A stretch of DNA of 64,000 nucleotides from Riptortus pedestris (taxonomy: Eukaryota; Arthropoda; Insecta; Hemiptera; Alydidae): NCBI GenBank assembly GCA_019009955.1, contig CM032229.1:146872001-146936000 (forward strand), read 5' to 3'. Numbering within the stretch: the stretch's first letter is position 1; each line of letters begins with the position of its first letter. Of the stretch, positions 45,946-56,191 are shown one piece after another. Below the pieces are notes generated by a model. That model saw only the letters and a program-made list of their open reading frames with translations. It was not told the origin of the DNA and made no database searches. The translations under genes were made by a program, and so were the position numbers.

Positions 45946-46911
45946 TGGTTGTAACACATGAAGTGTCCGATTTTTTAAACCCTTATCTTTATAAAGGATT
46001 AAAACGTTGTGTGTTGATTCCAAGCAAAATATTTACCATCTATAATAAACATTTGTTAATCCTCTAGTCGCAAGCTATGTTTGTTTATGTCCCAAGTAGG
46101 CTTACATATTTTAGTTTAATATCAATCGGGAACATGGAAACACGCGATTTTCTTTTACGAGTATAAACTTGGTCATTCCGCGGCCCAGTCAGCAAGGAAT
46201 ATTAATCATGCGTTTGGTGAAGGAAGAACTATTGAAATGAAAGAACTATTCGTCGTTGGTTTTCAAAATTTTCTTCAGGAGATACGACTTTAGAAAATCA
46301 GCCCCGTGGACGACCTCACTCATCAGTGGAGGACGAAGATCTTAAAAAAAGCTGTTGAAGAAGACCCTCATAAAACAGTCAGAGAACTTGCGTCAGAGCT
46401 AGGCACAAGTCATATGACGGTCTCCAGGCATTTAAAAACGATTGGAAAGGTGAAAAAGCTCGATTCCTGGGTCCCGCACGAGCTCAACGAACGTCAGCAG
46501 TTAAAACGCCAAGAAACCTGTGTTTCTTTGCTTGCTCGTCAAAGAACCACCGACCACATGTTTCAATACAGACAGTGAACAAATTAAAGGAGTTGGGCTA
46601 TGAAGTCCTACCACACCCCCCCCATATTCCCCTGATCTATCTCCTACAGACTACCACTTTTTTGTTTGGAGTTTGGACAACTTTTTGCGAGGAAAATTTT
46701 TACAGATGATTTAGACATTAAAACTGCATTTTTTGAATTTCTTTCAACACGTGACACAAACTTTTTCAAAAGTGGGATAGAAAACTTGGTAAGTCGTTGG
46801 CAGAAGTGTATTGAAAATGATGGTAATACTTTGAATGAATAATATTTCAGATTCGATCTCAATTTTTCATTTTTTCCTGATTCTACAAACGGTCATTTCA
46901 TATGTTACAAC

Positions 46912-46913
<2 letters not shown>
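45946..46913 (+). mobile_element. mariner transposon, internally deleted
   Basis: The ends are GGTTGTAACACATGAAGTGT and, in reverse, GGGTTGTAACATATGAAATG, inside (TA)n so that TA flanks both sides. About 965 bp remain against roughly 1.3 kb usual for mariner. The transposase is broken (next entry). Confidence 0.85.
46135..46842 (+). pseudogene. mariner transposase, broken
   Basis: From the ATG at 46135 the reading is METRDFLLR, then frameshifts. The segment around 46160-46250 matches the first helix-turn-helix in a different frame. An open part (46306-46578) holds TVRELASELGTSHMTVSRHL (second helix-turn-helix) and WVPHEL, the linker motif conserved in mariner. At about 46560-46580 the sequence jumps to the C-terminal part, HPPYSPDLSPTDYHFF (46610-46665), which carries the third catalytic aspartate. 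The first two catalytic aspartates were lost in the deletion. Further shifts follow. It cannot make an active enzyme. Most similar proteins known to me are invertebrate mariners and the SETMAR-type domain. Confidence 0.85.
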
Positions 46914-46960
<47 letters not shown>

Positions 46961-47170
46961 TTTAAGTGGACCTCATTTACATCATTCACTACCTACTAAG
47001 TAGGATCGATGGACATTTGAGAAAATTTCGAAAAACCCTCATGGGTACAACCTCAATAGCTGATTTCCGTTAAGGGAAATCTGCTAAAAGTTCGAAACTC
47101 AGATGCTACGTAAACTAAGGAGTGGGAAACAGGTCTCAATAACACGAAGTCTCCCCACCAATTTATTTAT

Positions 47171-47201
47171 TCATGCACAAGGCCTTTCGGCACTAACGTG
47201 G
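47171..47201 (-). ncRNA. Truncated hammerhead, left repeat of PLE-A
   Basis: The reverse strand has the loop and 3' half of helix II (GTTAGTGCC), GAAA (47185-47188), AGGCCT and GTGC. The CTGATGA half is gone because the copy breaks within helix II. It cannot fold into an active ribozyme. Confidence 0.6.
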
Positions 47202-47320
47202 ATTGCGACTATTCATTATGTAGCGCTGTTCCAAATAGTCCATGAATATCTCCGCCGCCAGTGGGCTTAAAGAGGACCCCATTGGTAATGAATTTTTCTG
47301 GAGATAGAAAACTTCTTGAA
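47193..47320 (-). pseudogene. Penelope reverse transcriptase fragment
   Basis: Reverse-strand reading VFYLQKNSL then PMGSSLSPLAAEIFMDYLE and a stop at the junction with the terminal repeat. PMGSPLSP..A.IFM..LE is the strongly conserved RT block before the catalytic YxDD in Penelope-type and telomerase-like polymerases. The catalytic block itself is missing: the sequence jumps straight to the hammerhead-containing repeat. Thus the left half-copy is internally deleted as well as 5'-truncated. Confidence 0.7.
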
Positions 47321-48000
47321 AAACACAAGAATACTCTCGTGAGCTAAACTTTATTCACCACTTAGCGTTGGTTAATGGATATACCATAAACCTGGTGGAT
47401 AGAATGATTGAGAGAAAGAAGGTAACGAGACTTAGGAAGAGCTTGGGGATTCCAGAAGTTACCTCAGAGGTGGAAAGGTGGTGCTCTTTGCCCTATCTGG
47501 GATTCGTGTCGGAAAAAATCCAAAGAATATTTAAACGTAAGAAAATCGGGGTGGGTTTTGCAAGTCCAAATAATTTAAAATCCGTATTATGTAAGCTAAA
47601 AGACCCAATAAAGCTGCCGGACCAGTCGGGAATATATAAAATCATATGTGGAGAATGTGGTGCGTATTATGTGGGAAGGACTTCAAGGAAATTAAAGAAA
47701 AGGTGCCAGGAGCATCTGTCGAGAATGGACTCAACGTTCCTCCAGCATTTGAGGAAAGAAAAGCACGAAGATGCCCCACACGAGGTAGCTTTATTGGCGA
47801 GGGAATATAACCACAAACTAATTCAGAAATTGGAACCTCTCTACATTGAGCTGGAGAGACGGAGGGGTGTCTGCCTAAATGTGCAATTGGAAATGCCAAG
47901 CTCTGTCCTGTTGAGTAGGCCTCCTCCATCTCTGCTAGTCGCCAGTAGTGGCCCCAAAGCCGTGGCGTTAACGTCAATTATACAGCAGAAGGTAGGATAA
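47314..48000 (+). pseudogene. Penelope-like element C-terminal region with GIY-YIG endonuclease
   Basis: The frame is open from about 47314 and ends at TAA 47998-48000. Its start is a truncation edge, not a real initiator. The first part (ELNFIHHLALVNGY) fits the region after the RT fingers of Penelope polymerases. Counting from the Leu at 47368 as residue 1, GIY is at 88-90, the CGEC zinc-like pair at 94-97, YVG at 101-103, the catalytic-type Arg at 107 and EH at 115-116. This is the Penelope variant of the GIY-YIG nuclease, which nicks target DNA. The nuclease domain looks intact but the RT is absent, so it cannot move itself. A 3' UTR of about 250 bp then leads to the hammerhead. Confidence 0.85.
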
Positions 48001-48257
48001 TTGTTAATTTATAGTAACTTTTTTATAGGGTATACATGTGTTTGTTAATGTTTAGAGTATTTATTCACTTTGACTATTTTAATTAATTGAACTATAATAT
48101 ATTCTTTTAATGTTTGACTTAGATTCTAGTAGTTTTAAGTTAGGACGTTTTTCTAAGACTGATTTTAGTATGAAATTCTATTTTGTTAAATATTTCAAAA
48201 TGTAATTGTTGAATGCATAACTTGGCCTAAGATTGTTTCTTTGTTGTTTGTTGGTTA

Positions 48258-48297
48258 GCACCTGATGATGGCACGTTAGTGCCGAAAGGCCTTGTGC
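48258..48297 (+). ncRNA. Hammerhead ribozyme motif in PLE-A terminal repeat
   Basis: Helix I is GCAC (48258-48261) with GTGC (48294-48297). The core CTGATGA is at 48262-48268. Helix II is GGCAC (48270-48274) with GTGCC (48279-48283) around GTTA, and GAAA is at 48284-48287. Helix III is the palindrome AGGCCT (48287-48292). Cleavage would follow T48293. One extra T (48269) separates core from helix II. All conserved hammerhead bases are present. A three-pair helix III without a loop suggests action as a dimer in tandem transcripts. Confidence 0.75.
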
Positions 48298-48348
48298 ATG
48301 AATAAATAAATTGGTGGGAAGACTTCGTGTTATTGAGACCTGTTTCCC

Positions 48349-50253
48349 AGATCTGCACTCCCACATCCAGCAACATACAAATTATAAACTAAGGAGCTTC
48401 ACAATGCTTGGTGAAGTACAGATAATAATCACTGATTTTCACAATTCACCATATCTATTTATTTATTGTGGAGCGTTCGCTGCGAGGCGACATTGCTCAT
48501 CAAAAAACAAGGAATATAAACAAAATAAAAAATGAAAACAGTAACAGAAATAATTAAACAATACAATTAGAACAGAACAAACTAAGAACGCAACCAAATA
48601 ACAAAACGCGACCAAATAATAACATGCAACCAAAGAGACAAAAAACGAATCAACAAATGAAAAAAAATAAAACCGAAAACGAAACATTAAATTGAAAAAC
48701 AAAAAAAATATCTTATAAAGAAACTAGATAATTAAAAACAACAAAGACAAATAAAATTAAGAAAACAATTATATACTTTCAATGGGTTAAATTAAAACTA
48801 AAATCAAATAAATAAAAATTAGTATGAACATAAATAAAATGAACAGAACAATTTTCAATTCACCTTATATTTTCTAAATTGGATCCAATTGGGGAAAATT
48901 GGATTAGTAGAAATGGGAGTTTACTGAATACCGAAAATATAAATATTTTGACTATTTCATATAGGGGGGAAATGTCAAAACAACATTTATAGAAAACTAA
49001 ATTTCCAGTGTGTGTGTGTGTGTGTTTGTATTGTGTGCGTAATGGATTTTTTAAATGCATTTTATTATCTAGAATTCAAATAACCCAATTTTATTTTTAC
49101 ACGTAGAAACATATAATTTTAAATTTGACTGAAATGCTATTTATTATTCATAATGAGAACTACGTCTAAGGAATTTAAAAAGGAAACTAAAATACCATGC
49201 CTATTATAAATATATTAAACTGATTGGGGAAAATCTTAATTTGAAATAAAAAATTCTAACTTTTGTTTGAAAAAATCCCAATTTGCTTTTGAATGTTCTA
49301 AATTTGGTTTAGACAATTCTAAATTCGACTTTGAAATACTATATATAGATATATAATGATCGGCTAATATCAATTTTACTTTTTACTGTTAAGTCAATTC
49401 TCATTTTGAAAGTATTAAATTAGAGAGTCATCGCCTATAAAGATATATATAAATATGAAGGAGAGCTACAAGTAACAAATTTTATTTTTATTATATTTTC
49501 TGATAAAATAATAATTTTAGGCCATGTTTTTCTAATAATCTCAACTTCTAATAATTTTCTGACAATGTTTAAGGGTTCTTAGAGAATACGATAGAAGAAA
49601 GTGAAAGGTTTTCTGAACTAATATTAAACTGTTATTATGGTGGCTTAAAATAAAAAGATTTATGGTTAAGCCATACTAAAGGTAAAAGCTAAAAAAATGG
49701 AATTCCAAACTAAATTTCTTATTATTTAATTTATTTTTATACCACTTTTATACAGAAAGCGCTTTTCAAAAATCTAATTAGAAACCTCATTATATATTGC
49801 AAAAGAGCTTGGAGATTCTTCAAAGGTTAAATAATTATTTATAAGTTGGAAAATATTACTAGGAAACCAATCGTCGGGCAAAGCTTACATTAATGAAAAA
49901 GTATTCTGTGAAGAAATCTGAGAAATACCAAACGTGAAAGGGATTTACAGAATTTTAAATTACCAGGGACGTTCCTATTATAAATTCAGACCAAATAAAA
50001 AAATAATTAAATATCTCTGTTTTGAGAAAGACGCGTTTTTTTTTCAAGCTATCGTAATAGTTTTCTAATCGTAATTCTTCCAGGAAAAGTGAATAAAAAA
50101 TTAACTTTGACATTTTATTTTTTTATTTTGATCTTATTTTTTTTTGAAATGCTTTCTGACTAGGATAGGTCAGATGATGTGCTGATGGAAAGGTAGTGAT
50201 TAGTAGTGGTCCATATCTTAATAATATTAAAAGATGTATGTCGTTGATTGTTT
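48349..50253. other. AT-rich stretch, no gene recognised
   Basis: Very A-rich on the forward strand (for example 48480-48850) with a small TG run at 49010-49028. Frames of 60-83 codons occur on both strands without motifs. No repeat family from elsewhere is seen. Confidence 0.5.
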
Positions 50254-50460
50254 TAGCAGATTTCCTATAAGGGAAATCAGCTATTGAGGTCGTACGCATG
50301 ACGCGATTTTTGTAAAAATTCTTCAAATATCCATCGATCCTACCTAGGAAATGAAAAAAATGAGGTCCGTTCAAAATAATATATATATTTGTCTGTTAAC
50401 GCTCTAGTGACCAAGCAATTTTTGTTTGATTTTTACCAAACACGATATTTAATCGTTTTA

Positions 50461-50465
<5 letters not shown>

Positions 50466-50497
<32 letters not shown>
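50466..50497. repeat. Poly(A) run at a CE insertion junction
   Basis: An expanded A-run between two CE copies. It is not a polyadenylation tail of a transcript. Confidence 0.85.
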
Positions 50498-50498
<1 letters not shown>

Positions 50499-50499
50499 C

Positions 50500-50978
50500 C
50501 CACAAGTAGGGGCTGCCTAAACTAAGCAGATTTCCCACGCGAAGTTTTACAATAGAGAAATCTGCCTAATAATAACAGTAGTCGTAAGGAATCTCTAAAC
50601 CTATTAACGAGGGACGAACAGTTACGAAAACGGCCGCACTAGCTCTCGGCGGAAAGTCCCGAACATAGCCGACTCCTGCCGACCAAACACACAATACAAA
50701 TACAAATGTCTCGGTTTATATTCAAGATAGACAATAAATAAGAACAATATTTATAGTAAATTTAATTTGCAATAAGATTGATTTTGTACAATTTTTCGAT
50801 CCGATGCAATAATAATTAATTTATTTCGAATTTTAAAAAATGCACCCTTTAAACCCCCCCCCCTTCCACTGGTCCGATTTCAGCCGTTAACGAGCTTGAT
50901 CTTTCTTTTTACATAAAACGATTTGATATGGAGTTTGGTAACAACCAAACAAAAATTGCGGCCGCTAGAGCGTTAATA

Positions 50979-51047
<69 letters not shown>

Positions 51048-51160
51048 GAACGGACCTAATTTTCGTCATCTCCTGGGTAGGATCGATGGACATTTGAGGA
51101 AATTTTTCAAAACTCGCGTCATGAGTACGACCTCAATAGCTGATTTCTCTTAAGGGAAAT
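50500..51160 (-). mobile_element. Full-length CE (CE-22)
   Basis: Starts with a worn terminus (GTAGGGGCTGCCTAAACTAA) and has the C-run, the CGGCCGCTAGAGCG block and (TA)n 50984-51042. It closes with CTGATTTCTCTTAAGGGAAA. Confidence 0.8.
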
Positions 51161-51167
51161 AAAAAAA

Positions 51168-51643
51168 AAGTCCGTCACGCAGGGGCTGCGTAAACTAAGC
51201 AGATTTCCCAAGTAAAGTTTTACAACAGAGAAATCTGCCTAATAACAGCTGTAGTGGTAAGTAACCTCTAAACCTATTCACGAGGGATGAATAGTTACAG
51301 AAATGGCCACCAGAGCTCTTGGCGGAAAGGCCGAACATAGCCGACCACACGCAGAATACAAATGCAAATATCTCCGTTAATATCCAAGATACAGAATAAA
51401 TGTATAGAACAAAATTTATAGTAAATTAAATTTGCAATAAGATTTATTCTATACAATTTTTCGATCCGACGCATAATAACGGAGATATTTCGACTTTTCG
51501 AAAATCCTCCCCTCTAAACCCCCCCCCTCCCACTGGTCCGATTTCAGCCATTAACGAACTTGATCTTCCTTTTTACATAAAACGATTAAATTCCGAGTTT
51601 GGTAACGATCAAACAAAAATTGCGACCGCTAGAGCGGTAACAG

Positions 51644-51719
<76 letters not shown>

Positions 51720-52972
51720 TAGCTTAGATACCCGGCTTCGCCCGGGAACTCATTTGAGGCTGAATGGTGATGGTATTTTTTAGCAGGCTTTACATTGCAC
51801 AATATTTTGACATTTACCCGTCCCAGTGTTTAGGATAGATAACCATCTTTGCCGTGGATTTACTAATAATAGAATTATTTGTTCGATAAGGCTTCACAGT
51901 CTTCCATATTTTTATATTTCCCGTCTCTTATACATGTAAATATGGTGAATTTTTATTTCAGGCCTCTCTTTTAACCCCCCTCCCATTCGAACCTAAAACT
52001 TTTAATATAACTTATAATCATTGAAGAATTAATGCTAATTGACATACCGAGTTTTGTTAAGTTCGGTTCAGCCGTTAGTGCCCGCTAAAGTTTTAACGTA
52101 TAACTCAATTATAATTCGGTATACGAAAAAATTATATATAACAAAAGTTACTTTAAATAACAAAATAAACAACTTTTGTTAAGTGCACATTTGCCGAAAC
52201 ACCAATAGGAACCGGAATATCACTATTTTTAATTTCAGGCGTCCCTTATAACCCCCACTCCTGCCCGTCCTAGAAATGTTTGTATGGCTTATTATAAGGA
52301 AGGCGTTAGTGCTAATACACATACCGAGTTTTATTTAGTTTGGTTGAGTCTTAGTGCCAAATAAAATTGTTGACTCCCGCTATAATTTTTAGCGTATAAC
52401 ACCTTTATAGTTCGGTATACAAAAAAAGTGTATATAACAAAAGTTACTCTAAATAACAAAATAAACAACTTTTGTTATATGCATATTTGCCAAAAAACCA
52501 ATAGGAAACGAAATATCGCTATTTTTAATTTCAGGCCTCCCTTATAACCCCCACTCTTGTTCGTCTCAGAGAATATTAATATAGCCTAAAGTCTAAGTTG
52601 GGTTAGTAGTAATACACATACCAAGTTTCATAAAATTCGGTTCAGCCGTTTATGCGTGAAAAGGTAACAAACAAACAAACAAATAAACAAACAAACAAAC
52701 AAACAAACAAACAAACAAACAGACACCAAAGAAACAAAATGCAGTTATGGTGTCTATGACATGTGAAACGAAAAGTTATCGTGAAATTTCGCGAAAAAAA
52801 TCAATGTACAGACAGAGGTTACAATTTTATATATATATATACAGTTTTGAACGGACTTCATTTTCGTCATCTACTAAGTTGGATCGATGGACATTTGAAG
52901 AAAAATGTCGAAAATTCCGCCATGAGTACAACCTCAATAGCTGATTTCCCTTAAGGGAAATCTGCTAAAACA
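51168..52972 (-). mobile_element. CE (CE-23) split by a Helitron in its TA tract
   Basis: The first part (51168-51718) is intact from AAGTCCGTCACGCAGGGGC to (TA)n. The closing arm (GGATCGATGGACATTTGAAG, then GGGAAATCTGCTAAAA) is at 52838-52972. The Helitron lies between, with TA repeats on both sides. It joins CE-22 head to tail with only an A-run between. Confidence 0.85.
51719..52835 (-). mobile_element. HEL-1 Helitron in the TA tract of CE-23
   Basis: The 3' end on the reverse strand is CTAG at 51719-51722, with the hairpin CCCGGGCGAAGCCGGG next to it. The 5' end (with GTTACAATTTTATATA in forward view) merges with TA repeats near 52830. Three modules are present (ACCCCCACTC-type marks at 51972, 52251, 52547). 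A long CAAA-repeat lies at 52668-52720. Confidence 0.85.
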
Positions 52973-53260
52973 AGTTCGGTAATGGCTGAAATCGGATCAG
53001 TGGGAGAGAGGGTTTAGAGGGGGGATTTTCGAAAATTCGACATATCTCCGTTACTATACATCCGATCGGAAAAGTATATAGAACCAATCTTATTGCAAAT
53101 TGATTTTGCTATAAATATTGTTATACACATTTATTCTCTATCTTGAATATTAATCGAGATATTTGCATTTTAATTAAGTGTGATGAGATCGGTTATTGTT
53201 GTAAGTTTCCGGATTAGTTCCGCCGTTTCCATAACTGTTCGGCTCTCGTGTAAGCTTCTT

Positions 53261-53848
53261 CTAACCCCGAGTAAGGAGTCGCCCGGCGGTCGTGGTCCAG
53301 ACTACACAGCTTTAATCAGCAGGCACTGAAGATGGTGCGTTGACTCCAAAAGTTCACTCTGCATAATATTAAAAATCACTAGAGGACAAGGCCTTTTTAT
53401 TGTTCCTTATCTTCTTCTAACCGTTCTTGTCATTTAAGCTTTTACTTTGTGAGATATAAGCAAATACGTTCTGTTGATTCCCCCCCCCTTCTTTAGTTCT
53501 TGGACTACTAAAATTTGAGTTATTAAAATAAAAATTATTCTGATTCATTTTTCTAAAGATTTTTTTTTCTTGTAATTGTTTTCTGGGTTTTAAGTAGTTT
53601 TCATTATCGGCCATATGTTTTTATTTCCTTATTCCTCCCAGGGTATTTATTACAATTTATGTAACTTTATTTAACCGCCATACTCCTTTCACTTCGGGGT
53701 TAAGCATTTTGCTCATTCCTAGATCCTCGAGTATAGGCAGCCAAAACAATGTCGTGTTTTAGCCTAGACAGAGCAAATAACATATGTAATGAATGTCCTT
53801 TTCTAAAGTTTTACCCCACTTGACAAATATTCATTTTTTTTTTTTTTA
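53261..53848. other. Unassigned; scattered CE module
   Basis: A C-run followed by CTTCTTTAGTTCTTGGACTA (53481-53510) matches an internal CE module. The rest is not recognised. The 65-codon reverse frame 53417-53614 covers this module. Confidence 0.45.
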
Positions 53849-54058
53849 GGTGCTCAGGTTAGCCGAGTGATTCAGAAAAATTTAGGGCAATTTAGAGTGG
53901 CAATTTCAATTAGCTCCTGGCAATAGGAATTTATTTAGTGACTAACTCATTAAATAGAATCCTTAGCCCCAACCTGGCTAGAAAAGGGTGGCAACCTGTA
54001 GATAACTCGTCCCAATTAGCAATAGTAGCAAAAAGTGGACGTTATAAATAATAATAAT
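53849..54058 (+). mobile_element. tRNA-derived SINE, worn head (tSINE-6)
   Basis: Head partly lost in the B-box region. The body blocks (AACCTGGCTAGAAAAGGGTG, GATAACTCGTCCCAATTAGC) and the AT tail are clear. Confidence 0.75.
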
Positions 54059-54115
54059 GATTCATTTTCAGCTGTGAAACAATATGAATTGTACTCAATA
54101 TTCTCAAATATATTG

Positions 54116-54335
54116 TGGCTCAAGTTAGCCATGTGAGTTAAAGCGTTGTCCTTAATCTCACATGGTCAACCTAGAGTGGCGAGTTCGATTCCCGCCTGAG
54201 CAAATAGGAATTTATTTGGTGACGGAATTCAATAAATAACATCCTTAGTCCCACCCTGGCTAGAAAAGGGCAGTAACCTGTAGATAACCCATCCCAATTA
54301 GCCTTAGTTGCAAAAATTGGGGGTTAATAAATAAG
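54116..54335 (+). mobile_element. tRNA-derived SINE (tSINE-7)
   Basis: A good copy with head, B box GAGTTCGATTCCCGCCTGAG, body and AT tail, about 60 bp after tSINE-6 in the same direction. Confidence 0.8.
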
Positions 54336-54776
54336 TTATATTAAGTAAAATATATAATGCAATTTGTATTTAAGAGAATATTTTTTTTTTTTTTAAAAAA
54401 GTACGAATAATCTTAAACTCAATTTTCTAGCAGTATTAAAGTTTCTTATAGTATAGCAGCAAAAAAAAAGTCGATTAGCCAGGCCATACGAAAGCTAAAA
54501 ATATTTCCTATTTTCTGGAATGGCAAGCTTATTATATTACCTCGATTCTCTATACTTCAAATTTGATTCTAACGTATTCAAATTTCATGATGACATTTTA
54601 TTTAGTGGAATTTCCTGTATGGAGTCAGTTATTATAATACATAAAAAACCATAGGTCTGGTAATAAGATCATCTTGTTCTCTCTGTTCTATGGTGATAAT
54701 TCAATTCTCTATTTCTCCCCTAATAAGAAGTATAACATGAATTCAGGTTGGACATGGCATGCTAAGTATTAAGAAT
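54336..54776. other. No gene recognised
   Basis: AT-rich. The piece 54570-54690 (GATGACATTTTATTTAGTGG, TTTCCTGTATGGAGTCAGTT) matches the reverse complement of about 480-600 and also 44880-45000, so a further dispersed repeat exists here. Confidence 0.45.
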
Positions 54777-55305
54777 TCCGTCACGCAGGAGCTGCGTTCA
54801 CATGCAGATTTCCAACGTATTTGCATTTACCTTAAAAATCAAAATTTCAATGAAAACAATATTTAGTATTAAGTATCTAATAAAGTGTTTCATTATATAA
54901 CAGAGTATTGTTTATGAGACGTGCGTAGGAGTGGGGGTTTGCTGAAGGCTGGAAACTAAAAAATGCAAATATCTCAGTTAATATTGAAGTTAGAGAATAA
55001 TTTTACATAAGAACATTACATTTGCAAAAATGATTCTATACGATTTTTCGATCCGACTCATAGTAACGGAGATATATCGAATTTTCAGACTTCTCCCCCT
55101 CTAAAGCCCCCCCCCACCCCCTGCCACTGAACTGATTTCAGCTGTCGGCGAACTTGATATCTCTTTCAAATTACATATCAAGCTTGGTAGCAGTAAGACC
55201 AATATTGCGAACGCTTGAGCGGTATTAGAAAAGTATATATAGTCGATGGACATTTGAAGAAATTTTTCAGAAATTGAGACATGAGTACAACCTCAACAGC
55301 TGAAA
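54777..55305 (-). mobile_element. CE (CE-25), worn
   Basis: Terminus GTCACGCAGGAGCTGCGTTC, C-run 55100-55115, GAACGCTTGAGCGGTA block, a very short TA tract and the closing arm GTCGATGGACATTTGAAG. The end near-palindrome is degraded. Confidence 0.7.
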
Positions 55306-55482
55306 TCTCCTAGCCTTAAAATTGTTGAAATTTCATATTTAGAATTACTGTAACGCCTACTTTTGCACTTACACTCTCAAAATCGACTTAGAAGGATGGG
55401 GGAGGGGGATTTATTGAAAGATGAAAATAAATATTGGCAAATATCTCCCATAACAATTATAGATACAAAATTAGAGATATAC

Positions 55483-55812
55483 AGGGTTTTTTTTTAATAA
55501 TGAAAAGGACTGTAAATAATATTCTACGATATTTTAGATGCCAGGCATTAGAAGGATGATACCGCATTTGACTTAATAAATGAAATTAATTAATATTAAA
55601 TAAGTTGGAAGAAAACATTTAACGATTATTTAATTTAATAGAAGTACAAAGAAGTCATGCGGTGTTCACTTCTGACTTATTATCATGGGTTCTTAGTTAA
55701 TGGAGAAACTTTAGATAACATCATCTGAACTTCTCTCAAGTGACAAAACTGCATTATGGCTTGCGCTATAGGAAATTTGATTATTTTGCGCAGCGCATTT
55801 GTGACGGCCTTA
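55483..55812. repeat. TACAGGG-type segment joined to a worn CE end
   Basis: Starts TACAGGGTTTTTTT, contains GAAGTCATGCGGTGTTCAC (compare 28045-28065), and ends at GCGCAGCGCATTTGTGACGG, a CE right end. Similar parts, in another order, make up 27455-28213. Confidence 0.5.
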
Positions 55813-56191
55813 AGTTTTAAATTATGATATATAATATCATAAAAGTGATAAGAGCTTTTTGGGTGCCAAAATAATGCTTTATAAAAAAAAGCAAGTCGAG
55901 GTATAGAGCATTCAAATTTAGGGTAGGGTTCTCCTACAGGAAATTACAAGAGGGACGTTGAAGAATGATATTTCAAAAAGAGAGAGGGGGAAAATGGGGT
56001 GATGAAGTGAGGTCTTTCAAGCTTTTTTTTTATTAAGATGTGCGATAGACCTCAGGAAAATATAAAGGGTTTTTACTCTTCTACTCTCCGAAGAATCCTA
56101 CAAAAGATAAAAAATGAGTTCCAAGTTTTAATATTATATGATGTGAAAATGATCATTGTTTACCATTTCAGTGTTCTATCCGCGTGTTATA
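55813..56191. other. No feature recognised
   Basis: AT-rich DNA between a worn CE end and the piggyBac-like element. Confidence 0.45.

Larger units (their letters stand above)
44998..47092 (-). mobile_element. CE (CE-20) split by a Helitron and a mariner
   Basis: The first part (44998-45290) runs from a worn terminus to CGACCGCTAGAGCGGTAAC and the TA tract. The closing arm with GGATCGATGGACATTTGAG and GGGAAATCTGCTAAAA is at 46960-47092. Between them, entirely within (TA)n, lie a HEL-2 Helitron (45294-45877) and a mariner (45946-46913), each flanked by TA repeats. Removing them restores a normal CE. Confidence 0.85.
47124..48348. mobile_element. Penelope-like element, head-to-head truncated dimer (PLE-A)
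   Basis: The outer 75-80 bp are inverted repeats (left from GGGAAACAGGTCTCAATAAC; right ending in its reverse complement at 48348). Inside, the reverse strand of the left part holds a reverse-transcriptase fragment and the forward strand of the right part holds the post-RT region and GIY-YIG domain. So two 5'-truncated copies meet near 47290-47320, each ending outward in the same terminal repeat with a hammerhead. Inverted, truncated pairs are a known product of Penelope retrotransposition. It lies within the terminus of a CE: the sequence stops after ACTAAG on the left and appears to resume as CAGATCTGC on the right. Confidence 0.8.
50254..53260 (+). mobile_element. CE (CE-21) split at an A-run by two tandem CEs
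   Basis: The left part (50254-50465) runs from AGCAGATTTCC to TTTTATGTAAAA, where a 34-base A-run begins. The right part resumes at 52973 with CAAGTTCGGTAATGGCTG, exactly the sequence that follows the A-run in whole copies, and continues to about 53260. The insert is two reverse-strand CEs in tandem (50500-51160 and 51168-52972), the second holding a Helitron. The right end of this outer CE is lost. Confidence 0.8.

Noticed and set aside
47642..47977. 111-codon reverse frame
   Set aside because: It is the shadow of the GIY-YIG frame on the opposite strand.
50466..50497. Poly(A) run as a retrogene or transcript tail
   Set aside because: Both flanks are CE sequence and the A-run corresponds to the CE's own internal A-run at an insertion junction.
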